Shown: positions 53,970 through 62,700 of the stretch, piece after piece
Numbering within the stretch: the first letter of the stretch is position 1
How the letters are laid out: each line of letters starts with the position of its first letter
Source of the DNA: Putridiphycobacter sp045107045
GTDB taxonomy: Bacteria; Bacteroidota; Bacteroidia; Flavobacteriales_D; Crocinitomicaceae
DNA length: 64,000 bases
Reading direction: 5' to 3'
Assembly (NCBI GenBank): GCA_045107045.1
Contig: JBGCFR010000014.1
Location: forward strand, 33,736-97,735
Notes under the pieces: model-generated
Seen by the model: the letters and a program-made list of their open reading frames with translations, nothing else
Database searches by the model: none
What the model was told of the DNA's origin: nothing
Position numbers and translations under genes: made by a program

Positions 53970-56672
53970 ATGAATACTTATAGATCAAATATTAATTTCA
54001 TTTCCTTAGTCTTTTTCCTAGGACTTATCATAGGTTGTTCAACTGAGAAAGATGCCGCATTAAATGTTGGTTATCATAATATGACGGCAAGATATAACGG
54101 CTATTTCAATGCCAATGAAATCATAAACCAATCTGTCACTACTTTTCGAGATAAATACAAAGATGATTATACTGAGGTATTAGACCTTGTAGTTTATCCA
54201 TCCGAAAAAGAAGCATCAGGTTTGTTTCCTGATATGGATAAAGCCATTGAAAAATGTTCTAAAGTAATTTATAGACATTCTATGCCAAATCCAAATGTTG
54301 TGACTCGCAAAGAAGTAGAGAATTGTAGGTGGATTGATGATAATTGGTTAGTGATTGGTATTTCTCATTTTTACAAACGTGAATATGATAAAGCAGAAGA
54401 AAAGTTCAAGTATGTAATGAAAGAATATAATGGTCAAGCATCACAGTATGCGGCCAAAATATGGTTGGCCAAAATTCATATAGAACAAGGAGACTACAGT
54501 AAGGCCAAATTGCAATTAATATCGGTTAAGAATGATATTGAAAATAGGGGGCAAAATAAAGGGAAATCTCCGTTATCATTTTTGAAGAAAGAAAAAAAAG
54601 CGAAAAAGAACAAATATCAAAGGAAAAGAGAAAAATTAAATAAGAAAAAGTCTTCAAAGAAAAATGATGAACCTGAAGACTTCACAAAGGAGCTTTTAAA
54701 AGAATATCAGTTGGCTTCAGCAAGTTTAGATATAGCTGAAGAGAATTATAAATCAGCAATTGACCATATCGAAAAAGCTATTGAACAAACGAAAAAAAGA
54801 AAGGAAGCAGCACGTTACAAATTCGTTTTGGCCCAACTTTACAAGGAATTGGGACAAAATGATCAGGCCATTGAACATTTTAGTGCTGTTGTTAAATCTA
54901 ATGCACCATACGAAATGAGGTTTTATGCAAAAATAAATAAAGCCCTATCAAACAAGGGAAATTCGATTGAATTGCAAAAGGATTTAAACAAAATGCTCAA
55001 GGACCCTAAAAACATAGAATACAAAGATCAAATATATTATGTTTTGGCTGATGTTGACTTGAAGAAAGGAAATCGCCAGGGGGCAATTGAGAACTTAACT
55101 AAGTCAGCTATCTTCTCGGTTAATAATAAAAGACAAAAAGCAAAATCGTATTTAAAATTAGCTGATATGCATTTTGAAGATAAACTGTATATCAAATCTC
55201 AAAAATACTACGATAGTTGTGTTGCCGTTTTACCAACAGACCATGAAGATTTTAATTTGATTGACAGCAAAGCAAAAAGCCTACTAACATTAGTTGAAAA
55301 TTATGAAGTTTATACTACTCAAGATAGCTTGCAGCGGATAGCTTTAATGGGAGAAAAAGAAAGAGAAAAAGAGTTAAAAAATATTCTGAAAGACATTAAG
55401 GAGAAAGAAAAGCAGAAAAGGATCAATGATAAAATTCGTTTAGAAGCGCAACAAGCCTTAATATCCAAAGTTAATACTGCCAACAGTGATGGAAATAAGT
55501 GGTATTTTTATAATCAAAAATCCCTTTCAAGAGGATATAATGATTTTAGATTACTGTGGGGACAGCAACGTGTATTGGAAGATAACTGGAGAAGATCTAA
55601 TAAGAAAGAAATAAGTGCTTTTTCAGAGTTTTCTGTTGATTCGGTTAGTGTGCCTCTTGATTCTTTGACTGTCGATATTTTAAGAGAGGGATTGCCATTG
55701 ACTGTAGAAGGTTTAGAAAATTCTTACAGCAATCAGATTGATGCAATGTACAATTTGGGAATGATTTATAAAAATCAACTTTCAGAAGAATCAGAAGCCA
55801 TAGATTATTTTCAGAAAATATTAAAGAAGGACTTTGAACATGAAAAAGTATTATCGGCCGCCTATCAGCTTTATTTAATTGAAAAGCAAAAAGGTTCAGG
55901 AAAAGAAAGGGAGCATAAATCATTTATTCGAACAAGGTATCCGCAGTCTGACATTGCTGCTTTATTAGAAAATCCAGATTATTTTGAAGAAAAAGAAAGA
56001 TTGGCTCAAAAAGACCTGATGACATACAAAGCTGCCCTGCGGAAGTATGAAACTGGAAGATACGTTGAAGCAATTACAGCATCCAATGAAGTTATTTTTA
56101 AAGATACCGCAAATAAGTATCTCGAGAAATATTACATTTTAAAGGCCAAGTCAATTAGTAAAACTGGAGTTGGTGGAATTAAAGCGGCTAAAGATCCATT
56201 AATTAAATTGATTCAACTTAGTCCTGATTCGCCTGAAGGGAAGTATGCTAAACAATACCTAAATAATATTGGTAAGAGTTCCTCATCAAATCAGAAAGAT
56301 AGCCCCTATAAATACAATGATTTAGAGAGTCATTATATGATTGTTGAGATTCCAAACGACAAACTAGACGAAATAAATGATGTTAAGATTAAAATAGCAA
56401 ATTTTAATAAGTCCTATTTTGGCTCCCAAAACATAAAATTATCAACTACTATTGTTAATGATAAGGGCCAGGCCCTAATAATAAAAACGTTTGATAACTT
56501 TAATAAAGCTGAGGTTTACGAAAAAGCCTATACTTCTGAACCTGCTGTTTCATTGCTGAATGATGTTCCAACAGAATTCAAGCATCTAATAATTAGTAAA
56601 TCGAACTATGCGACATTAATGTCGCTCAAGGATGTGGAAGAATATAAAGTGTTTTATAACGATAACTATTAA
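53970..56672 (+). CDS. T9SS periplasmic lipoprotein PorW/SprE
   Basis: 900 residues from ATG 53970; a TTG 12 bases earlier is a less likely start. The lipoprotein signal ends IIGC. Right after it comes the family hallmark NVGYHNMTARYNGYFNANEI, followed by many TPR-like repeats (YDKAEEKFKYVMKEYN, YKSAIDHIEKAIEQ, DQAIEHFSAVVKS, EAIDYFQKILKKD), a Lys-rich stretch near 200-225, and a C-terminal domain. SprE in Flavobacterium and PorW in Porphyromonas are needed for T9SS secretion and gliding. The biotinyl carrier gene begins 2 bases after its stop. Confidence 0.94.
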   Translation: MNTYRSNINFISLVFFLGLIIGCSTEKDAALNVGYHNMTARYNGYFNANEIINQSVTTFRDKYKDDYTEVLDLVVYPSEKEASGLFPDMDKAIEKCSKVIYRHSMPNPNVVTRKEVENCRWIDDNWLVIGISHFYKREYDKAEEKFKYVMKEYNGQASQYAAKIWLAKIHIEQGDYSKAKLQLISVKNDIENRGQNKGKSPLSFLKKEKKAKKNKYQRKREKLNKKKSSKKNDEPEDFTKELLKEYQLASASLDIAEENYKSAIDHIEKAIEQTKKRKEAARYKFVLAQLYKELGQNDQAIEHFSAVVKSNAPYEMRFYAKINKALSNKGNSIELQKDLNKMLKDPKNIEYKDQIYYVLADVDLKKGNRQGAIENLTKSAIFSVNNKRQKAKSYLKLADMHFEDKLYIKSQKYYDSCVAVLPTDHEDFNLIDSKAKSLLTLVENYEVYTTQDSLQRIALMGEKEREKELKNILKDIKEKEKQKRINDKIRLEAQQALISKVNTANSDGNKWYFYNQKSLSRGYNDFRLLWGQQRVLEDNWRRSNKKEISAFSEFSVDSVSVPLDSLTVDILREGLPLTVEGLENSYSNQIDAMYNLGMIYKNQLSEESEAIDYFQKILKKDFEHEKVLSAAYQLYLIEKQKGSGKEREHKSFIRTRYPQSDIAALLENPDYFEEKERLAQKDLMTYKAALRKYETGRYVEAITASNEVIFKDTANKYLEKYYILKAKSISKTGVGGIKAAKDPLIKLIQLSPDSPEGKYAKQYLNNIGKSSSSNQKDSPYKYNDLESHYMIVEIPNDKLDEINDVKIKIANFNKSYFGSQNIKLSTTIVNDKGQALIIKTFDNFNKAEVYEKAYTSEPAVSLLNDVPTEFKHLIISKSNYATLMSLKDVEEYKVFYNDNY

Positions 56673-56674
56673 TT

Positions 56675-57133
56675 ATGATTGCTCAATTTAATCTAAATAA
56701 AATTCTTAAATCATCTAATGTAGTTGTAAAAAAAATGACTGACACCATTTACAAAGTAGATGGTGAGGTTATAGAAATTTTGGAAATAAATTACGATCTA
56801 AAAATCGTGAAGATAAGACATAATCACAGTACCCATCATATTCAATTTAAGAACGATTTGGATTTAACCCTTGACAAAATGGGGATTAAGAGAACATTTG
56901 AAGCAGTTGATACTGATATAAAAGCTCCAATGCCTGGAAAAGTACTCGACATAATGGTCACTCCCGGTCAGAGTATTGAAAAAGGACAACCCTTGTTGAT
57001 ATTGGAGGCTATGAAAATGGAAAATGTTTTAAAAGCAGAAGGACAAGCAATTATAAAATCAATTAATGTTGGTCGTCAGGAAAGTGTTGAAAGCGGTCAA
57101 CTTTTAATTGAATTAGAGGTTGAAGAGGCGTAA
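56675..57133 (+). CDS. Biotin carboxyl carrier-type protein
   Basis: 152 residues. The C-terminal biotinyl domain (about 80-150) has the Lys acceptor in LILEAMKMENVL, preceded by KAPMPGKVLDIMVTPGQ. The N-terminal 70 residues are a beta-rich segment without a known name. It resembles carrier subunits of acyl-CoA carboxylases (propionyl- or acetyl-CoA), but the biotin carboxylase and carboxyltransferase genes are not in the window. It follows porW/sprE by 2 bases. Confidence 0.92.
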   Translation: MIAQFNLNKILKSSNVVVKKMTDTIYKVDGEVIEILEINYDLKIVKIRHNHSTHHIQFKNDLDLTLDKMGIKRTFEAVDTDIKAPMPGKVLDIMVTPGQSIEKGQPLLILEAMKMENVLKAEGQAIIKSINVGRQESVESGQLLIELEVEEA

Positions 57134-57211
57134 AAAAGGTCAACATTATATTTTTGGATTTTACTCGAGGGTACTCATTTAACTTTTCATTTCTATCTTT
57201 TATTTTTCAAG

Positions 57212-57244
57212 TTTGATATCGTAAAAGAATAACCTTTATATTTG
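57212..57244 (+). promoter_or_regulatory. Bacteroidota-type promoter of the SOD gene
   Basis: TTTG at 57212-57215 and TATATTTG at 57237-57244 with 21 bases between, matching TTTG-N19-21-TAnnTTTG. The predicted start near 57250 leaves a leader of about 20 bases before ATG 57270. Confidence 0.55.
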
Positions 57245-57269
57245 AGGATATAAATTAAAAACAAAAACT

Positions 57270-57875
57270 ATGTCATTTAAATTACCAGATTTACCATATG
57301 GATATGATGCGCTTGAACCAAACATTGACAAACAAACAATGGAAATTCATCATGGAAAGCACCACAATGGTTATACGAATAATCTAAACAATGCTATCGT
57401 AGGTACGGATTTAGAGAATGAAACTATCGAAAATATTCTCTCTAAAGGAATGGATTCACCAGCTGTTAGAAACAATGGAGGAGGGTATTATAATCATTCT
57501 TTATTTTGGTCAATTATGTCTCCAAATGGAGGGGGTGAGCCAACAGGCGAATTATCAAACGCAATTAATGAGGCTTTCGGATCTTTCGAAGGGTTTAAAG
57601 ATGCCTTTTCAAAAGCTGCTGCTACACGTTTTGGATCAGGATGGGCTTGGTTGTGTGTTGAAAAAGGAGGTAAAGTGCAAGTGTGCTCAACACCAAATCA
57701 AGATAATCCATTGATGCCTGGAGTTGGCTGTGGGAATCACCCAGTATTAGGATTAGATGTCTGGGAACATGCTTACTATTTAAAATATCAAAATAGAAGA
57801 CCTGATTATATTAATTCTTTTTTTAATGTAATTAATTGGGAGGAAGTGACTAAACGATATAATGCGTGTAAGTAA
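57270..57875 (+). CDS. Superoxide dismutase, Mn-type
   Basis: 201 residues. Metal ligands: His27 region (EIHHGKHHNGY), His near 74 (NNGGGYYNHSLFW), and the Asp/His in LDVWEHAYY. The pattern GGGYYNH together with Gln in NQDNPLMPG follows the Mn-type enzymes, which carry the active-site Gln in the C-terminal domain; the Fe-type has it in the first. Cambialistic use of Fe is possible. It converts superoxide to peroxide and oxygen in the cytoplasm. Own promoter and terminator. Confidence 0.96.
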   Translation: MSFKLPDLPYGYDALEPNIDKQTMEIHHGKHHNGYTNNLNNAIVGTDLENETIENILSKGMDSPAVRNNGGGYYNHSLFWSIMSPNGGGEPTGELSNAINEAFGSFEGFKDAFSKAAATRFGSGWAWLCVEKGGKVQVCSTPNQDNPLMPGVGCGNHPVLGLDVWEHAYYLKYQNRRPDYINSFFNVINWEEVTKRYNACK

Positions 57876-57896
57876 CAAATACATGAAGATATTGAG

Positions 57897-57928
57897 GCCC
57901 TTTGTTCGTATGACAAAGGGCTTTTTTT
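57897..57928 (+). terminator. Intrinsic terminator of the SOD gene
   Basis: A perfect 9-bp stem GCCCTTTGT/ACAAAGGGC with a 7-base loop, followed by seven T. It separates the SOD gene from recJ, whose ATG is at 57957. Confidence 0.9.
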
Positions 57929-57956
57929 ATGCAAAATAGCTATCTTTAGCTCAAGT

Positions 57957-59678
57957 ATGGCAAAAAATTGGAAGTATGAGAATTTTGAGGACGTAAGCAC
58001 ATTACAATCATTAATGACAGCTCTTGATATTTCCAAGCCGATAGCTAAACTATTAATTAGCAGAGGGGTGAAGACTTTTGATGAGGCGAAAATATTTTTT
58101 AGACCAAATTTAGAAGATCTGCACAACCCTTTTTTGATGAAAGGAATGAATGAAGCCGTGGAGAGAATTCAGATGGCAATTGATGATGGAGAAAACATTT
58201 TAATATATGGTGATTATGATGTTGATGGAACAACATCAGTAGCATTGATGTTCCAGTACCTTAGAAATTTCACTGAAAAACTGCATTATTACATACCAGA
58301 TAGGTACGAGGAAGGGTATGGAGTTTCAAACAAAGGTGTCGATTTTGCAATTGATAATAACTTTACATTGATTATTGCACTAGATTGCGGTATTAAAGCG
58401 GTTGATAAAGTAGGAAGAGCAAAAGAAAGTAATGTCGATTTTATTATTTGTGATCATCATATGCCGGATGAAATACTTCCAGAAGCAATCATTTTAAACC
58501 CAAAGCAAAAAGATTGTCAATATCCCTTTAAAGAATTGTGCGGGTGTGGAGTGGGTTTTAAGTTAGTACAGGCAATTAATGACACCTTTGCTCTTCCCTT
58601 TTCCGAAATTGAATACCTTTTGGATTTGGTTATGGTGGCTATTGGAGCAGATATGGTTTCTGTAATGGGAGAAAATAGAATTTTATCATATCACGGGTTA
58701 CGAAAGTTAAACAAGACGCCAAGAATAGGGTTTAACGTTTTGTTAGAACTCGCAAATCGACAACCACCATTAACAGTAACTGATGTTGTGTTTACTCTAG
58801 CGCCAAGAATTAATGCAGCAGGTAGAATTAAATCTGGAAATAAAGCAGTTGAATTACTTTTAGCCACAACAACTATTGAAGCGCAATCCATAGGAAAAGA
58901 AATTAATGACTACAATCTAGAAAGAAGGCAAATAGAGAAAGAAATATCCAAGGAAGCACTTCATTTTATTGAAATAAATGAAGCGTATAAAAGCCATCAT
59001 GTTACTGTATTGTTTAAGAAGGATTGGCACAAAGGTGTAATAGGTATTGTGGCTTCACGTTTAATAGAAAAATATTATAAGCCTACCGTGGTTTTAACTG
59101 AATCAAATGGATTGGCAGTTGGTTCTGTTAGAAGCATTAAAGGTTTTGATGTGTATAAGGCGCTACAAGCATGTTCAAAATACTTAATTCAGTTTGGAGG
59201 ACATAAATATGCTGCAGGACTTACTATGAAAATCGAGGATATTGAGGATTTTAGAATGGCTTTTAATACAGTGGTATCTGAAAGTTTTGTTGGGAATCAT
59301 CAGATCGAAAACCTTGAAATTGCTGATGATATTGATTTCAGAGACATATTTTTAAGTGAAACAACTGGAATTCCAAAGTTTTTACGAATATTGAAGCAAT
59401 TCGCACCATTTGGTCCTGATAATATGAAGCCAATTTTTGCAACAAAAAACGTTCGTACTAAAGGGGCTGTCAAATGGTTAAAAAGTATTCATGCAAAAAC
59501 AATTCTATTTCAAAATGATGATGAGGTGTACTTGGATGCAATCGGGTTTAATTTTGAAGAAAAGAAAACAATATTTGATAATAAGTTGATTAACATAGCG
59601 TATCATATTGATGAAAATAATTGGCAAGGTAATTGCGCAGTCCAGCTAATCTTGAAAGATGTAACCTTTTTTAGGTAA
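57957..59678 (+). CDS. recJ: Single-stranded-DNA-specific exonuclease RecJ
   Basis: 573 residues, the usual length. DHH domain: YGDYDVDGTTSVALMFQYL (Asp metal ligands), LIIALDCGIKA and the DHH motif in IICDHHMPDEILPEAIILNP. DHHA1 domain: GVIGIVASRLIEKYYKPTVV and FGGHKYAAGLTM. An OB-like C-terminal domain follows. It degrades 5'-ended single-stranded DNA in recombination and mismatch repair. Starts 29 bases after the SOD terminator. Confidence 0.97.
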   Translation: MAKNWKYENFEDVSTLQSLMTALDISKPIAKLLISRGVKTFDEAKIFFRPNLEDLHNPFLMKGMNEAVERIQMAIDDGENILIYGDYDVDGTTSVALMFQYLRNFTEKLHYYIPDRYEEGYGVSNKGVDFAIDNNFTLIIALDCGIKAVDKVGRAKESNVDFIICDHHMPDEILPEAIILNPKQKDCQYPFKELCGCGVGFKLVQAINDTFALPFSEIEYLLDLVMVAIGADMVSVMGENRILSYHGLRKLNKTPRIGFNVLLELANRQPPLTVTDVVFTLAPRINAAGRIKSGNKAVELLLATTTIEAQSIGKEINDYNLERRQIEKEISKEALHFIEINEAYKSHHVTVLFKKDWHKGVIGIVASRLIEKYYKPTVVLTESNGLAVGSVRSIKGFDVYKALQACSKYLIQFGGHKYAAGLTMKIEDIEDFRMAFNTVVSESFVGNHQIENLEIADDIDFRDIFLSETTGIPKFLRILKQFAPFGPDNMKPIFATKNVRTKGAVKWLKSIHAKTILFQNDDEVYLDAIGFNFEEKKTIFDNKLINIAYHIDENNWQGNCAVQLILKDVTFFR

Positions 59679-59731
59679 TCAGCGTTTTAAAAGTTATTAA
59701 CAATTTTTAATACTTTATAAACATTTTTCAC

Positions 59732-59739
59732 TAAATTTG
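59732..59739 (+). promoter_or_regulatory. -7 element TAAATTTG before the TSP3 protein gene
   Basis: Matches TAnnTTTG and lies 19 bases before ATG 59758. No good -33 TTTG at the correct distance, so only a partial match. Confidence 0.35.
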
Positions 59740-59757
59740 AAATGTTAAATAATACTT

Positions 59758-62700
59758 ATGGAAAATACTTTAGTCATAAAGTGTTCTAAATCAATGCAAA
59801 GCATATTTAGAGCACAAAAACTCGTACTCTCTTTTTTGTTAATGGTGGTTCTTTTTTCAACTAATCAGTTGAAAGCAGAAGGTACAAAAGAAGTAATGCC
59901 AACCTCGGCAAACGGAGTGGCACTATATCTTGGTAACTCAAATAGTTCTGGACCCTTTTTTGCAAGTCCAACAGCAAACAGAATCCGATTTAACATTAGC
60001 GACCACACTAGTGAAAATTTCTATTTTGGAGGAAATTGGTATGATAGGACGAGTATTGTTCAGAGATCAGACGTATATATTAGAATTACAAATTCTTCAA
60101 ATGCGACTGTTTATGGCCCACAATTGTATGCAACATCTGGTGCTGGTTACATTGCAAACTACACACAGGGCGCGGCCGGACCAAATATTGCGGGATCAGC
60201 GCCAACGGGCTATACGCCACTAATGTTTAATCCAACTGCGGATGGAGATTATTTTGTGGAAATATATGCTAGTAGTACTGGTGGTGCATCTCCGAATTTA
60301 GGCTATGCAGTAGGTGTTTTCTTTGATTTTACAGTTGCAAATACTGCAGGAATTCGTTATCCAGGTAGAATAAGTTGTCAAAAATGGTCTTTTTTATGCT
60401 ACAATCCAGCAACTTTTGCTGGAGATATCAATTACTCTTTCGAAGGAGACTATTATGCTTATACACAAGACAGTTCTATTGTTGAAATGGAGTTTGCTGC
60501 AGGCTTCAAGCCATTCGGTTATGAATTAGCAATGAATTATTTTGGTGTTAGTAATGTTGGAAACTTTACCAATGATAGAAAATCAATAATTTCACCAAGT
60601 GGTTCACCTTCCTTACCTTCAAGTTATTTGACTTTTTTGAATTTACCAGATACCTTAGTTTATATTCCTACTAGATATGCTCCTGCACCAGTTCTTTCAG
60701 GAGAAGTTTATGGCTGTCCTGGTAATTATCTTATTCCATATACTCTTGCAGATGCAGGTGATTTAGCTATTTTGCTTGATTTAAATGGTACACCCGGTTA
60801 CCAATCTGGGACTTCTGATCGGGTTTTGGAAATTTTAGGTGTATCAGTTGGAAACGGTGTTGCAACTTGGGACGGATTGGATGGACTTGGAGCTGTTGTC
60901 TCAGGTGGAGTTTCTGCTGGAATACAAGCAACTTTGTTTAAAGGTAGAACCAATGTTCCTATGTATGATGCAGAGCTGAATACAAATGGATTTACTGTAA
61001 ATGCTTTATTCCCAGCAATTGGATCAAGGAAATTGTATTGGGATGATTCCGGACTGACCAATTTTGGAACATGTGGCGCATCAATTTTGACTGACAATGT
61101 TACTGGAACTGGAGTTATTGATGCTATTTTACTTGGCGGACTACTTGGCCCTCAACATGCTTGGGATGGGACAGGTGCATCAACAATAGTACCTGCTCCA
61201 AACAGTAGTGACGGGTCCTCAACTGCAATAACTTGTGACGATTTTGGAAATGCCCGTACTATAAATACATGGTTTTATTCTTCTGATGTGTCCTCTTCTT
61301 TGATAACAAAAGTTTTACCATCTTGTGACAATGATAATGATGGTATAACTGATGATTTAGATGTTGATGATGACAATGACGGAATTTTGGATGTTAGTGA
61401 ACATAATGGTACTGATCCACTCTTAGATCATGATTCTGATGGAGTGCCAAATTACTTAGATCCGGAATTTCCAGGTTTTATTGATTCAAATATGGATGGT
61501 ATCAATGATAATTTTGATCTCGATTTAGATGGAATTATTAATAGTTTTGATTTTGATGCAGATGGTGATGGTTGTGATGATGTTTTAGAAGCTGGTTACA
61601 CTGATTTATCTCCTGTTGATGGACAAGTTGACGGTACTGGATTCAATGGAGATGGTTCAGTTTCTGGATCTGATGGGTATGGAACAATTAACGATATTAA
61701 TAATAATTCAGTAGATGACTATTTAGAATTAGTAGATACTGATTTTGATGGTATTGAAGATGCATGTGATGATTCTCTAAATGATTTAGATGGTGATGGA
61801 GTAGCTGATGTTGTTGATCTAGATGATGATAATGATGGGATACCAGATACAGAAGAAATAGATTGTATTAATGGATTCATTGCTTTGAATTCTCAAGGGT
61901 ATACTCTAAATTCTGATTTTAATAGTTCTTCAACAAGTTCAGGAAGTATTGCTGCTTTGGGTGAATATTCGAATGTAGCGGCACCAACTCCAACTAACTT
62001 TGATTTTTCATATTCAGTTTCAGGTTCTGCCCAGTGGGTTGACGGGGTTGAATTAAAAAATAATGCTTCTTTAGGTCCTGATGGTAGGTATATAAATGTA
62101 CAACCAAATAATACTGATTTACCAAATGGTGATGTAGCAGTATATGAAATAACATTTAATAACCCAATTAATAATTTAGCCTTTAAAATAGGAGGTTTAG
62201 ATAATTCAGATGGTGTAAAGATTGAGCCTTTTTTAGGCACAACTGCACTTTCTACTAATCCTAGTAACATCCAAAACATTAATATTCCCGCAGGATCATT
62301 TTCTTTAATTGGCAATACAGTTGTGAGTACAAATGGTGGTGCAAATGCACCTTCAAATTCTATTGGTGTTAACTTTCCGGGTACAGTTGATAGAATTTTA
62401 GTGACAACAGGAAAAACAAATGGAGATGCAAATACTATTACACTTCAGTTCTATGAATTTAGCTATTGTTTAGATCTTGATTCTGACTTAGATGGAGTTC
62501 CAAATTCACGTGATTTAGATTCAGATAATGATGGCATTATGGATGTAGTCGAAGCCGGTGGAACGGATCCAGATGGAGATGGTATAATTGGCACAGGAAT
62601 TATTACTGATACCGATGGAGATGGATTATCAAATATTACTGACACTGATGACAATACAACAGTGTTGCCAGGAGATGGTCCAGGAACAGCCTTGGCAATT

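Noticed and set aside
57806..58126. Reverse-strand open frame spanning the end of the SOD gene, its terminator and the start of recJ
   Set aside because: It crosses a strong intrinsic terminator and is the complement of two well-supported forward genes; no domain features.
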